A DNA stretch of 64,000 nucleotides. It comes from an uncultured Bacteroidales bacterium (GTDB lineage Bacteria > Bacteroidota > Bacteroidia > Bacteroidales > Bacteroidaceae). Of this stretch, positions 28,491 to 36,490 are shown piece by piece. The number at the start of each line of letters is the position of its first letter. Position 1 is the first letter of the stretch. The position numbers and the translations under genes were made by a program. The DNA lies in NCBI GenBank assembly GCA_902779875.1, contig CACZCX010000002.1, positions 1 through 64,000 on the forward strand. Direction: 5' to 3'. Under the pieces are notes generated by a model that worked only from the letters and a program-made list of their open reading frames with translations, did no database searches and was not told the origin of the DNA.

Positions 28491-28515
28491 CAAATGTAAC
28501 TAGTAAAATAGTTAC
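28491..28515 (-). promoter_or_regulatory. Promoter with overlapping BlaI-type operator
   Basis: Perfect inverted repeat GTAACTA-6 nt-TAGTTAC at 28496-28515. It overlaps the minus-strand -7 box TACATTTG (28491-28498), 25 nt before the repressor start. The geometry suits autorepression by the encoded BlaI-family dimer. Confidence 0.75.
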
Positions 28516-28584
28516 GCAACGGAATTCATAGTTAATAATTATTAAACGGTCCGATTATCAACGATTTAGTTATTTGCCACCTAT

Positions 28585-28616
28585 ATAAAAATAGCAGGCC
28601 TGAGAGAGCCTGCTAT
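28585..28616 (-). terminator. Terminator of the Big2 lipoprotein gene
   Basis: ATAGCAGGC stem (28591-28599 with 28608-28616), then TTTTTAT on the minus strand. Confidence 0.85.
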
Positions 28617-28644
28617 CTGAAAAACGTATGTATGTTCCCTTTTG

Positions 28645-29502
28645 TTATCTGACTACAAGCTGGCATCTGTCGGTAAATGATCCGCGTGATGCCGTGATCA
28701 TGCATTTTCCTTTTGATACGGCGGTAACTGTTCCGTAGGAGTCAACTGTGGCGACCGAAGGGTTGCTGCTTGACCAGGATGTGTACTTCTTAACGGCATT
28801 TGAAGGGATGATCTCGACGGTGAAGGTGTACTGCTCACCTATGTTCAAGTCATGTGTCTTCTGCCTTATCTTCACTGCCTTGACGGGGACAGACTTCTGT
28901 GATGAGAGGACCGGTCGGATGGATCGGCCTACCGAAGGAGCCAGATTGGTTAGCTGTATGACGTTTGAATCAAACAGCAGCAGGTCTGCCATAGTCTTGT
29001 CAAGAGAACTGGACCAGTAATAAGCGTTGATTTCCGACAGCTCCAACCGGTTCTGGAATCTCAGTCCTGCGGTGGGAAGGAATATGGAATTGCCGTTAGG
29101 TCCGGTTACCTTATATCCGTAGGTGTTGTTGAGGGTTGTCCATTGCCATCTGCATTTCTGCTTGAGTTCCTGGATCTCCTCTTTTGTGGGGATGCGCCAA
29201 TCTTCACCCCACAATATGTAGGCGGCGTCATCTGACGAATCAAGGATGCTCACCCCTTTTGTGTTATAACGTTCCTGGATGGAATAGTTGTCATCATCGT
29301 AATAATCCTTTGTATAGGTCTCGCCCCATGCAAAATAGTCTCCGTATTGGTTAGGCCTCTGAGCGCCGATATTGCATGTAGCCCACTTTACACTAAGGCC
29401 AAGGTCCACAAACTCAGGAAAGTATTTGCCATACCCCCTGGTCCTGCAGCCTGTCAGAATGAAAGATGAAATACAGATGAGGAAAAGGAATCTGATTCTC
29501 AT
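28645..29502 (-). CDS. Lipoprotein with FISUMP-like and Ig-like (Big2) domains
   Basis: A 285-residue surface or periplasmic lipoprotein, function unknown. Signal peptide with lipobox LTGC at residues 16-19. Residues about 30-200 match the repeated paralogous domain common in Bacteroidota (FVDLGLSVKWATCNIGA, YFAWGET, WRIPTKEEIQEL, YYWSSS, GRSIRPV). The C-terminal 80 residues are a bacterial Ig-like group 2 domain (YTSWSSSNPSVATVD, GTVTAVSKGKCMITA). Monocistronic with its own promoter and terminator. Confidence 0.85.
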   Translation of the reverse strand: MRIRFLFLICISSFILTGCRTRGYGKYFPEFVDLGLSVKWATCNIGAQRPNQYGDYFAWGETYTKDYYDDDNYSIQERYNTKGVSILDSSDDAAYILWGEDWRIPTKEEIQELKQKCRWQWTTLNNTYGYKVTGPNGNSIFLPTAGLRFQNRLELSEINAYYWSSSLDKTMADLLLFDSNVIQLTNLAPSVGRSIRPVLSSQKSVPVKAVKIRQKTHDLNIGEQYTFTVEIIPSNAVKKYTSWSSSNPSVATVDSYGTVTAVSKGKCMITASRGSFTDRCQLVVR

Positions 29503-29539
29503 ATGCTTACTATTGTAATTTCTACTCCTGTCAAAGTTT

Positions 29540-29547
29540 CAAACTTA
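29540..29547 (-). promoter_or_regulatory. Big2 lipoprotein promoter, -7 box TAAGTTTG
   Basis: Perfect TAnnTTTG on the minus strand, 37 nt before the start, with a TTTG upstream at 29561-29564. Confidence 0.55.
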
Positions 29548-29636
29548 CATAATATTTTAACAAAGCCGATGCCTATTGGTAAAAAAGTAACAATCTTGTA
29601 GTTGGTGTGGGACACTTTTGCCAAAAACCTTGAGGC

Positions 29637-30263
29637 TTACAATGATTTCTTGAGACTCCAGTTGCCCATGGTTTGACCGTTATGGGTAATTTCATACTCA
29701 TGGAACAGCTCGTAGCCGCGTTTTGTGTAGAAACTCAGGTTCTCCCGATTGTTGGTGAACAGCACCATAGTCTTGCCTCCGTGCTGGCGTACGTAATCCT
29801 CCAGATAAGATATGAACTGAGTACCTATGCCTTGACCATGAAACGGCGGATCAACCTCAATCATACTCAGGTACCATACATCAGGATTGTTCTTCTGATA
29901 ATCATGACACGGGGTACTGGCCTCCTCATCCTTTGCCAGGAAAGCATGCAGGTGCTTCCAATTGGTAAGAAAATACATCTTCAGGTAACCGCTCAGAATG
30001 AACTTGAGTACCGATGGCTGCTTGTAGCCTGGTGGCTCAAGTGCCGCCTCAGCCACCATCCGGCCGTCCAAACGTGCGGTCAACATATGTGAGCCCTTAA
30101 AATTTCCTTTCCTGTTAATGGCCAGGAATCGAGCCAACCCCCTTTGCCGCTCCTTAAGGCCAGGGAAGAAGATGGTTATGTAGATATAATCGAAATATGC
30201 TCTGGCGGCCAGTTCTGAAGCCACCTTAATCTCCTCCTTTTTTAATTTCTCATATTGCAGCAT
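29637..30263 (-). CDS. GNAT-family acetyltransferase
   Basis: Predicted acetyl-CoA-dependent acetyltransferase, 208 residues. The acetyl-CoA loop VDPPFHGQGIGTQFISYLEDYV lies near 137-158 and is followed by VLFTNNRENLSFYTKRGYELFHEYEI, the normal GNAT ending. The first 130 residues are less conserved and carry the substrate side, which I cannot identify. A -7 box TAAGTTTG lies at 30283-30290. Confidence 0.87.
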   Translation of the reverse strand: MLQYEKLKKEEIKVASELAARAYFDYIYITIFFPGLKERQRGLARFLAINRKGNFKGSHMLTARLDGRMVAEAALEPPGYKQPSVLKFILSGYLKMYFLTNWKHLHAFLAKDEEASTPCHDYQKNNPDVWYLSMIEVDPPFHGQGIGTQFISYLEDYVRQHGGKTMVLFTNNRENLSFYTKRGYELFHEYEITHNGQTMGNWSLKKSL

Positions 30264-30282
30264 ACCATAATCCTTTTAGTCA

Positions 30283-30290
30283 CAAACTTA
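30283..30290 (-). promoter_or_regulatory. GNAT promoter, -7 box TAAGTTTG
   Basis: Perfect TAnnTTTG, 19 nt before the start codon at 30263. Confidence 0.55.
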
Positions 30291-30350
30291 CTAAAAAACT
30301 GTCAATTAATACAGTTTATCCAGTTTTTGTGTTTTTCTATCAGAATGGAT

Positions 30351-30380
30351 AAAAAAAAGCAGTGGGACCACCCACTGCTT
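30351..30380 (-). terminator. Terminator of the DUF2795 gene
   Basis: AAGCAGTGGG stem (30357-30366 with 30371-30380), loop of 4, followed by eight Ts on the minus strand. Confidence 0.9.
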
Positions 30381-30426
30381 AAATTATAAAATATTGAATA
30401 TTAGCAACTTATCTTTTAATTCCCTA

Positions 30427-30648
30427 TTAGTATTCGTCCTCGTTAAAGAAGAAGTCTTCCTTGCTGGGATAGTCGGGCCAGATATCTTCAATACTTTCAT
30501 ATATGTCTCCCTCATCCTCTATCTCCTGAAGGTTCTCGATAACTTCAAGGGGGGCTCCTGAACGAACGGCGTAATCAATAAGTTCATCCTTGGTTGCGGG
30601 CCAGGGTGCATCTTCAAGCTTGGATGCCAGTTCCAATGTCCAATACAT
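30427..30648 (-). CDS. Small acidic DUF2795-like protein
   Basis: 73 residues, strongly acidic at the C-terminus (EDIWPDYPSKEDFFFNEDEY). The N-terminal part (YWTLELASKLEDAPWPATKDELIDYAVRSGAP) has the ATKdELidYA pattern of DUF2795, a small helical family of unknown role. It has its own promoter and terminator, so it is a deliberate short transcript. Confidence 0.85.
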   Translation of the reverse strand: MYWTLELASKLEDAPWPATKDELIDYAVRSGAPLEVIENLQEIEDEGDIYESIEDIWPDYPSKEDFFFNEDEY

Positions 30649-30686
30649 AAGTCTGTAGTGTTTTAAGGTTTACTTCTTTAGGGGTG

Positions 30687-30694
30687 CAAAAGTA
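30687..30694 (-). promoter_or_regulatory. DUF2795 gene promoter, -7 box TACTTTTG
   Basis: Perfect TAnnTTTG on the minus strand, 38 nt before the start. Confidence 0.55.
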
Positions 30695-30719
30695 TAAAAA
30701 AATATGTAATCCAAAAGTT

Positions 30720-31265
30720 CTACCATATTTTTTCATTGACACCCGAAAAATAGTTTATACGGCGTGCCAGAACAAACAGATAATCAGACAGACGGTTTAT
30801 GAACTGAAGCAGTTCAGAGGGGGCTTTTGCAGTATCGGGAAGGGCTATTATGAGACGTTCCGCACGCCGGCATACGGTACGTGCAACATGGGCGTATGAT
30901 GCAGCTTGGGTACCTCCCGGAAGTATGAATGAGCGCTGCTCGGGAAGACCTTCTCCCAAAGCGTCGATCATATGCTCCATACGCTCCACATCGGAGGCAA
31001 CGACCTTGCAGCTGTCAGGTAGCGCGAAAGATGATGTATCTGTTGCCAGACATCCTCCTATGTTGAACAACTTCTGCTGTATCCATTCGATATTCTCCGC
31101 ACTCTCGGCCTTGCCGTCCATGACGGAAAGCATGAGACCGATGAACGAGTTAAGCTCATCAATTGTGCCGTATGCCTCAAGACGCGGGTCGGTCTTGCTC
31201 ACACGCTTGCCTCCTACCAGACTGGTAGTGCCCTTGTCGCCTGTGCGGGTGTATATCTTGCTCAT
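30720..31265 (-). CDS. PduO-type cob(I)alamin adenosyltransferase
   Basis: Transfers adenosyl from ATP to cob(I)alamin, making coenzyme B12. The 181-residue protein has the ATP motif TRTGDKGTTSLVGGKRVSK at the N-terminus, the conserved DELNSFIG and the C-terminal CRRAERLIIAL and FINRLSDYLFVLAR motifs. ATGA overlap with the upstream methyltransferase. The adenosylated cofactor would serve enzymes such as methylmalonyl-CoA mutase in the succinate-to-propionate route; those are not in this window. Confidence 0.95.
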   Translation of the reverse strand: MSKIYTRTGDKGTTSLVGGKRVSKTDPRLEAYGTIDELNSFIGLMLSVMDGKAESAENIEWIQQKLFNIGGCLATDTSSFALPDSCKVVASDVERMEHMIDALGEGLPEQRSFILPGGTQAASYAHVARTVCRRAERLIIALPDTAKAPSELLQFINRLSDYLFVLARRINYFSGVNEKIW

Positions 31266-31918
31266 AACACGTAGTGTTGTTTGGTCTTTTTCCTGTCAAA
31301 GAAGAGAAGTCCCAGTTTTTTCATCTGGAAGGTCACTCCCACTCTATCGTCAGTTATGACATCCTTCCACCACTCCTTTTTCTCTTTCTTGCCCATATCC
31401 TCTACCACGATCACCGTTTCCGGTCCGGCGTATGGTATGAGTCTCTCCACGACCTCACGCCACAGGGCGGTGTGGGCTACATGGATGAACTGGGGAATCT
31501 CACCGCTCTCCAGGATCTTGTCCAGAGTCTCAAGGATATCGGCTGCAATATACTCAATATTGGGAATTTTCCTAAGGTTTTTGCGTACCTCTTTCACTGC
31601 GGGATGAGCCACATCGACCGTAACCACGCGGGAACGGCTTGAGACCGATGCCAGATAGCCGGTACTTACACCTGCGCCGGTGCCCACCTCGAGTATGTAC
31701 TGCGGGTTGAATCGGTTCACCAGACGGAACAGCAGTTCGTCACGGCTCTGCGGATACTGCGGCAGATACTGCGGCGCTTTCTCCCAGAACGGATAGAGAT
31801 CCTCGTATGCGTAATAGGGATGCTTCTCGTTGATGACGTTCTCGATAAGGTCATAAGCCCACGGGGAGTGAACTCCGAATCCGCGTCCCGTAAGCCAGCG
31901 GTTGTCACTGAGTTTCAT
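31262..31918 (-). CDS. Class I SAM-dependent methyltransferase
   Basis: 218 residues. AdoMet motif I is ILEVGTGAGVSTGYLA (about residues 75-90), followed by VVTVDVAHPA and the MTase-fold strand FIHVAHTAL. The N-terminal GFGVHSPWAYDLIENVI is typical of a Bacteroidota methyltransferase group of unknown substrate. Middle gene of the DUF3108-methyltransferase-PduO operon, with 1-5 nt spacing or overlap. Confidence 0.88.
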   Translation of the reverse strand: MKLSDNRWLTGRGFGVHSPWAYDLIENVINEKHPYYAYEDLYPFWEKAPQYLPQYPQSRDELLFRLVNRFNPQYILEVGTGAGVSTGYLASVSSRSRVVTVDVAHPAVKEVRKNLRKIPNIEYIAADILETLDKILESGEIPQFIHVAHTALWREVVERLIPYAGPETVIVVEDMGKKEKKEWWKDVITDDRVGVTFQMKKLGLLFFDRKKTKQHYVL

Positions 31919-31922
31919 ATTG

Positions 31923-32675
31923 TCATTTAAGTAGTGCTCTTATTGAAATGCCCGTTCCCACCGGTATATCCAGCTGGATGGGCCTGTGATATGCGTCATT
32001 GGTCACATAGGCTTTCAGAGTCTCACGCTCCTTGCCCTCCTTGTAGTCCCGGACCGATATTATCATGCAGTCGTACTGCTTGCCGTCATCGGCCTTGATC
32101 GTCTTGTTGCCGGTGTAAACCAGATACTGTTGGACCACCATGTCACCGTTCACCATGGGCAGTGTCTCCGTACGGCCCGGCTCGGAACCGGAGGTATCGA
32201 TCCTGCGGGCGTAATTGAGCATGCTCATGAGGTCGTATATCCTGCTCTCCCTCCATTCCGTGGCATGGCCCAGGTCCCTTTTATCGGGCAGGCCCACTTT
32301 CTTCATATTTACGATGAAACGGCCTTTATCCTTGGAATATACGGCAGTCTCCACGACCTTTTTCTCACCCTCGTTGATTGACTTGCGGAAGAACAGGCTC
32401 TCGCCGTCCCTGGTGATGTATGACTCTACCGTATCACGTATGGGGTATATTCTGTCAGCCTTGGCGTCGGTTGACATCTCCATGGCGGTACGTACGGCAC
32501 TGCGCCCGTTGTAGAGCACATCGGAATCAAAAATCCTTGCCGTACCCGACTGGACCTTGATGAAACCAACGTTGATGTAAAGATTGAAATTGAAATCTTC
32601 AGCCCGGACAGGACTCACAAGAAGGGAGGTGAGTAGAAGAAATGAAGCCGGTTTGGAAATTCTTGAAGTAATCAT
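31923..32675 (-). CDS. Secreted DUF3108 protein
   Basis: 250 residues with a signal peptide (MITSRISKPASFLLLTSLLVSP-VRA). Core pattern FNLYINVGFIKVQSGTARI, then a lipocalin-like beta series ending VGTGISIRALLK, matches DUF3108, a periplasmic family of unknown role. The 20 in-frame codons upstream lie within the tRNA-Leu gene, so the later ATG is the start. No promoter is seen between the tRNA and this gene, so it may be cotranscribed with the tRNA. Confidence 0.82.
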   Translation of the reverse strand: MITSRISKPASFLLLTSLLVSPVRAEDFNFNLYINVGFIKVQSGTARIFDSDVLYNGRSAVRTAMEMSTDAKADRIYPIRDTVESYITRDGESLFFRKSINEGEKKVVETAVYSKDKGRFIVNMKKVGLPDKRDLGHATEWRESRIYDLMSMLNYARRIDTSGSEPGRTETLPMVNGDMVVQQYLVYTGNKTIKADDGKQYDCMIISVRDYKEGKERETLKAYVTNDAYHRPIQLDIPVGTGISIRALLK

Positions 32676-32692
32676 GATTCCATGTTCACCTG

Positions 32693-32777
32693 TGCTCGAA
32701 GCGGGACTCGAACCCGCACAGCCGATAAAGGCCAAGGGATTTTAAGTCCCTCGTGTCTACCATTCCACCATTCGAGC
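32693..32777 (-). tRNA. tRNA-Leu (anticodon UAA)
   Basis: 85-nt class II tRNA. Acceptor GCTCGAA pairs with TTCGAGC, discriminator A; anticodon stem AGGGA/TCCCT around loop CTTAAAA (anticodon TAA); long variable arm; T arm GCGGG-TTCGAGT-CCCGC. The 3' CCA is not encoded. The minus-strand -7 box TACTTTTG is at 32793-32800. Confidence 0.97.
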
Positions 32778-32792
32778 TTGTGAATGCGGTTG

Positions 32793-32800
32793 CAAAAGTA
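32793..32800 (-). promoter_or_regulatory. tRNA-Leu promoter, -7 box TACTTTTG
   Basis: Perfect TAnnTTTG, 15 nt upstream of the mature 5' end. Confidence 0.6.
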
Positions 32801-32873
32801 CGGGGTTTTGGGCGATTTCCAAAGAATTAGGGAAAAAATAGGTGTTATAAAATTAACAACTGATAAAATACAT

Positions 32874-32881
32874 TACATTTG
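32874..32881 (+). promoter_or_regulatory. Carboxylesterase promoter, -7 box TACATTTG
   Basis: Perfect TAnnTTTG; 69-nt leader to the ATG at 32951. Confidence 0.55.
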
Positions 32882-32950
32882 TGAGCGTTTCTTTAAAGAC
32901 AGGACTTAACAGAAAAGGATACATCATTATCTCAAACCAATATTCACATT

Positions 32951-34525
32951 ATGAAAAAGCTTTTGTTTTTGGCCGGTATTCTGACCTTGATGGCCAGTTG
33001 CCAGTGCAACGAGAAACTGAGCCCCGTCCTGAGCATTGAAGGTGGTCAGGTTCAGGGTGTTAGCGTAGACCGTGTAAAGGACGTATTCGTATTCCGCGGC
33101 ATTCCTTATGCAGCAGCTCCTATTCGTGAGAACCGTTGGAAAGCTCCTCAGCCTGTAACTCCTTGGGAGGGCGTCAAGCTTTGCAACCGTTTTGAGCATC
33201 CCAGCTATCAGCACATCCAGTTCAAGGGTGGCTACTATACAGAGTGGGGTTACGGTGATGAGGCTCCTTTCAGCGAGGATTGCCTTTACCTGAATGTTTG
33301 GACCAAGAAGCCCGGCGACGTAAACGCCAAGCTGCCTGTTGCCCTTTGGATACATGGCGGCGGTTACCGCGAGGGTTGGGGTTCAGAGCCTGAGTTCGAT
33401 GCACAGGAGTGGGCCGGCAAGGACGTAGTCCTGGTTTCAATCAACTATCGTCTCGGCGTATTCGGTTTCCTGACACACCCCGAGCTTTCTGCTGAGAGCG
33501 AGAACGGAGTTTCAGGTAACTACGGTATCCTGGACCAGATCGAGTCACTTAAGTGGATCAAGAAGAACATCGCACAGTTCGGTGGTGATCCCGATAACGT
33601 AATGATATTCGGACAGTCAGCAGGTGGCGGTAGCGTACGTACACTCTGCGAGTCTCCTCTGGCACGCGGCCTGTTCAACAAGGCCATCATCATGAGCGCC
33701 GGCGGTCTGACCGTTCCCAATGCCGGTGGCATGGGTATGGGTATGCGCGGCGGCATGGGCGGCATGCGTATGGGTGGATTCCCCGGCTTTGGTGGCATGG
33801 GCGGCAACAACAACACTCCCAAGCTGGCTGCCTACAAGGCTCCTCAGGCTCCCGAGGGTCTGAACGCACTGCAGCGTGCCGAGTTCAATACCAAGGTTAT
33901 CATGGATTGGGCCGGATACAACACACTTCAGAAGATGCGTAACGCTGACACTGAGGTCATCCACTCACTGGCTACCATCTACAGCAACGCTACAGGCAAC
34001 CAGGGCGGATTCACCGGTCAGCCTATCGTTGACGGTTACGTATCATTGGAGAGCTTTGACGAGGCTGCTCTTGACGGAACCCTTGCCGATGTTCCCTACA
34101 TGATCGGTTACACCCTGAATGATATGGGTAACATGTCAGCCGGTATCGCTGAGTTCTGCAAGAACCGCGAGGAGAAGGGTAACAAGGCATGGGCTTACGA
34201 GTTTGCCCGTCCTCTGCCCGATGACGGTTCACATCCTGAGGTTACACAGAGACTGAGCGGTGCATTCCACTCATCAGACCTCTGGTTCGTATTCAAGTCA
34301 CTGCAGCACTGCTGGAGACCTTGGACCAAGGGTGACTGGGATCTGTCAGAGAAGATGCTGACCGCCTGGACCAACTTCTGCAAGTACGGCGATCCTAACG
34401 GTAAGGACGGCGGCGAGTGGAAGCCCTGCACCAAGGACGAGCCCAACTTCATGATCTTCAAGCTCGATGCTAACGATGCCGAGGCTTCAGAGATAGGTCA
34501 GCCTATCACCAAGCTGGATTATTGA
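32951..34525 (+). CDS. Type B carboxylesterase lipoprotein with Met/Gly-rich insert
   Basis: Alpha/beta-hydrolase that should cleave carboxyl esters at the cell surface or periplasm. The 524-residue protein has a lipobox (LMASC, residues 13-17), EDCLYLNVWTKK, the oxyanion HGGGYREG, nucleophile motif FGQSAGGGSV (Ser near 223) and a likely catalytic His in GAFHSSDLWFVF. Right after the nucleophile strand there is a low-complexity insert (about residues 258-290) made of Gly, Met, Arg, Phe and Asn that family members do not normally have. Monocistronic with its own terminator. Substrate unknown. Confidence 0.92.
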   Translation: MKKLLFLAGILTLMASCQCNEKLSPVLSIEGGQVQGVSVDRVKDVFVFRGIPYAAAPIRENRWKAPQPVTPWEGVKLCNRFEHPSYQHIQFKGGYYTEWGYGDEAPFSEDCLYLNVWTKKPGDVNAKLPVALWIHGGGYREGWGSEPEFDAQEWAGKDVVLVSINYRLGVFGFLTHPELSAESENGVSGNYGILDQIESLKWIKKNIAQFGGDPDNVMIFGQSAGGGSVRTLCESPLARGLFNKAIIMSAGGLTVPNAGGMGMGMRGGMGGMRMGGFPGFGGMGGNNNTPKLAAYKAPQAPEGLNALQRAEFNTKVIMDWAGYNTLQKMRNADTEVIHSLATIYSNATGNQGGFTGQPIVDGYVSLESFDEAALDGTLADVPYMIGYTLNDMGNMSAGIAEFCKNREEKGNKAWAYEFARPLPDDGSHPEVTQRLSGAFHSSDLWFVFKSLQHCWRPWTKGDWDLSEKMLTAWTNFCKYGDPNGKDGGEWKPCTKDEPNFMIFKLDANDAEASEIGQPITKLDY

Positions 34526-34548
34526 TTCCATCGGTAGATACAAAAAGA

Positions 34549-34576
34549 AAACCGGCCCTCAGGGGTCGGTTTTTTT
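34549..34576 (+). terminator. Terminator of the esterase gene
   Basis: 10-bp stem AAACCGGCCC/GGGGTCGGTTT-type (one G-T pair), loop TCAG, then T7. Confidence 0.88.
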
Positions 34577-34599
34577 ATGCCTTGTAATTTTGTGACGGG

Positions 34600-35124
34600 T
34601 CAGTTGGCTACTGTCAGGACTCCGTTGTTGCAGGCAACAGGATAACGGAACAGAGGTCTTTTCTTTCCGTTGGTTGATACACCGTCGGTATTGAGAGCCC
34701 ATATGCCGCCGCATTTGGAGCATGAGGCGTTTCCCTGCTGGTCAAAGGAAAGTCTTACGTCAGCCTGGTCGCACTCCGGACAGCCCAGGTCAAAGGCCCA
34801 TACGGAGAAACTGTCATTATCAAACAGCGGTGTTCCCATAATGAGTCCGCAAAGCCCAAGGTCAAACAGGGCGTCCTGCCTGGCATCGAGTTCCTGATCG
34901 AACTTGGCACCGTCGGAGTCAACCATATGCAGCTTGCACTCGTTGTCACTCTTGATCTTCCTTATGGAGATGAAACGGCCCGGAGTAGAGAGCTGGTTAT
35001 AGGGCGATACCGCCATGTCACAGGTGAATGATACGTGATACCTGCGTGAGTACAGAGTGTAGCTGTTCCTCTCGCAGGCAGTAGCGAACAAGAGGGACAA
35101 CGCCAGTATAAAGCACCTTTTCAT
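34600..35124 (-). CDS. Rieske-like lipoprotein with Cys-only metal ligands
   Basis: 174 residues, signal peptide with lipobox ATAC at about 14-17. The C-terminal half reads like a Rieske domain: a strand then SVWAFDLGCPECD, about 15 residues, CSKCGGIWALNT, then RPLFRYPVACNNGVLTV. Classical Rieske centres use CxH and CxxH. Here the equivalent positions are CPEC and CSKC, so the site has four Cys and no His, suiting rubredoxin-type iron, zinc or an altered 2Fe-2S centre. Role unknown. Last in the pyrE-SRPBCC-argH operon, 17 nt after argH. Confidence 0.65.
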   Translation of the reverse strand: MKRCFILALSLLFATACERNSYTLYSRRYHVSFTCDMAVSPYNQLSTPGRFISIRKIKSDNECKLHMVDSDGAKFDQELDARQDALFDLGLCGLIMGTPLFDNDSFSVWAFDLGCPECDQADVRLSFDQQGNASCSKCGGIWALNTDGVSTNGKKRPLFRYPVACNNGVLTVAN

Positions 35125-35141
35125 GGGCGGATACAGGTTAC

Positions 35142-36479
35142 TTACCTGGAGGTAAGCTTGTCAATAGCCTGATCTATCCTCTGGAACGGGAACTGAGCGG
35201 TAAGGTTCTCCATACGCTCCGTTATGCGGTCGTTGCAGAGATTGCCTATGCTACCCTCGTGAGTGTGGTGTATGTTATGGTCGGGCTTGAAGCTGCCGTT
35301 CTCGATATCGGCTCCCACCTTGCGGTAAGCGTCGCGGAAAGGCATACCCTCACGGGCCAGACGGTTCACCTCCTCCACGCTGAATATCGCATCATACTTG
35401 GGATCGGACAGGATGTCCTCGCGAACCTTGATATGGTCGAGCATATAGGCGGTCATGGTTATGATCTCCTCCAGTTCCTGGAAGGCAGGCAGGAAGACCT
35501 CCTTGACAAGCTGCATGTCGCGGAAATAGCCGCTGGGCAGGTTGTTTGTCATGAGAGTGATCTCCTGAGGTATGGCCTGCAGGCGGTTGCACTTGGCCCT
35601 GGTGAGCTCGAATACGTCGGGGTTCTTCTTGTGCGGCATGATGCTGGAACCTGTGGTGCAGTCATCGGGCAGCTTTATGAAACCGAAATTCTGGCTGTTG
35701 TACATGCAGGCGTCGAATGCCAGACGGCTTATGGTGGCGGCAACCGATGCAAGCGCGTAAGCTACGTTACGCTCCATCTTGCCGCGTGTCATTTGGGCAT
35801 AAACCACATTGTAGTTCATGGATTCGAAACCGAGCAGGTCAGTAGTCATCTGACGCTTGAGCGGGAATGACGAGCCGTAACCTGCAGCCGAGCCCAGCGG
35901 GTTGCGGTTAGCCTGGTCAAAGGCGGCGCGCAGAAGCAGCATGTCATCGGTCAGGGCCTCGGCATATGCGCCGAACCAGAGTCCGAACGATGAGGGCATG
36001 GCAATCTGAAGATGGGTGTAACCCGGCAGAAGCACGTTCTTGTATTTTTCACTCTGCTTAATGAGAATATCGAACAGACTCTTTACCGAGCCTACTATGC
36101 CGCGCAGACGGTCACGGGTGAACAACTTGAGGTCAACCAGCACCTGGTCGTTACGTGAACGGCCGCTGTGTATCTTCTTGCCCATATCGCCCAGTTGGCG
36201 GGTGAGCATGAGTTCAACCTGAGAGTGAACATCCTCCACGCCGTCCTCTATCACGAACTCTCCACGCTCGATTATGGGCAGCAGGTCCTTGAGTCCGGAG
36301 GAGAGAGCCTTGAGTTCATCGGCCTCGAGAAGGCCTATGGACTCCAGCATGGTGATGTGGGCCAGTGAGCCCTGGACGTCATACTTGGCGAGCATGAGGT
36401 CCATCTCGCGGTCACGTCCTACGGTGTACTTCTGAATCAGTTCGTTTACGGGTTTTCCCTTATCCCAGATAGGTTTCAT
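35142..36479 (-). CDS. argH: Argininosuccinate lyase
   Basis: Last step of arginine synthesis: argininosuccinate to arginine and fumarate. 445 residues of the fumarase/aspartase superfamily with the signature GSSIMPHKKNPDVFELTRAK, plus VEDVHSQVELMLTRQLGD and GRSRNDQVLVDLKLF. Slightly shorter at the C-terminus than the E. coli enzyme. Sits between the SRPBCC gene (11 nt) and the Rieske-like gene. Confidence 0.97.
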   Translation of the reverse strand: MKPIWDKGKPVNELIQKYTVGRDREMDLMLAKYDVQGSLAHITMLESIGLLEADELKALSSGLKDLLPIIERGEFVIEDGVEDVHSQVELMLTRQLGDMGKKIHSGRSRNDQVLVDLKLFTRDRLRGIVGSVKSLFDILIKQSEKYKNVLLPGYTHLQIAMPSSFGLWFGAYAEALTDDMLLLRAAFDQANRNPLGSAAGYGSSFPLKRQMTTDLLGFESMNYNVVYAQMTRGKMERNVAYALASVAATISRLAFDACMYNSQNFGFIKLPDDCTTGSSIMPHKKNPDVFELTRAKCNRLQAIPQEITLMTNNLPSGYFRDMQLVKEVFLPAFQELEEIITMTAYMLDHIKVREDILSDPKYDAIFSVEEVNRLAREGMPFRDAYRKVGADIENGSFKPDHNIHHTHEGSIGNLCNDRITERMENLTAQFPFQRIDQAIDKLTSR

Positions 36480-36490
36480 AATAGTAGGGT

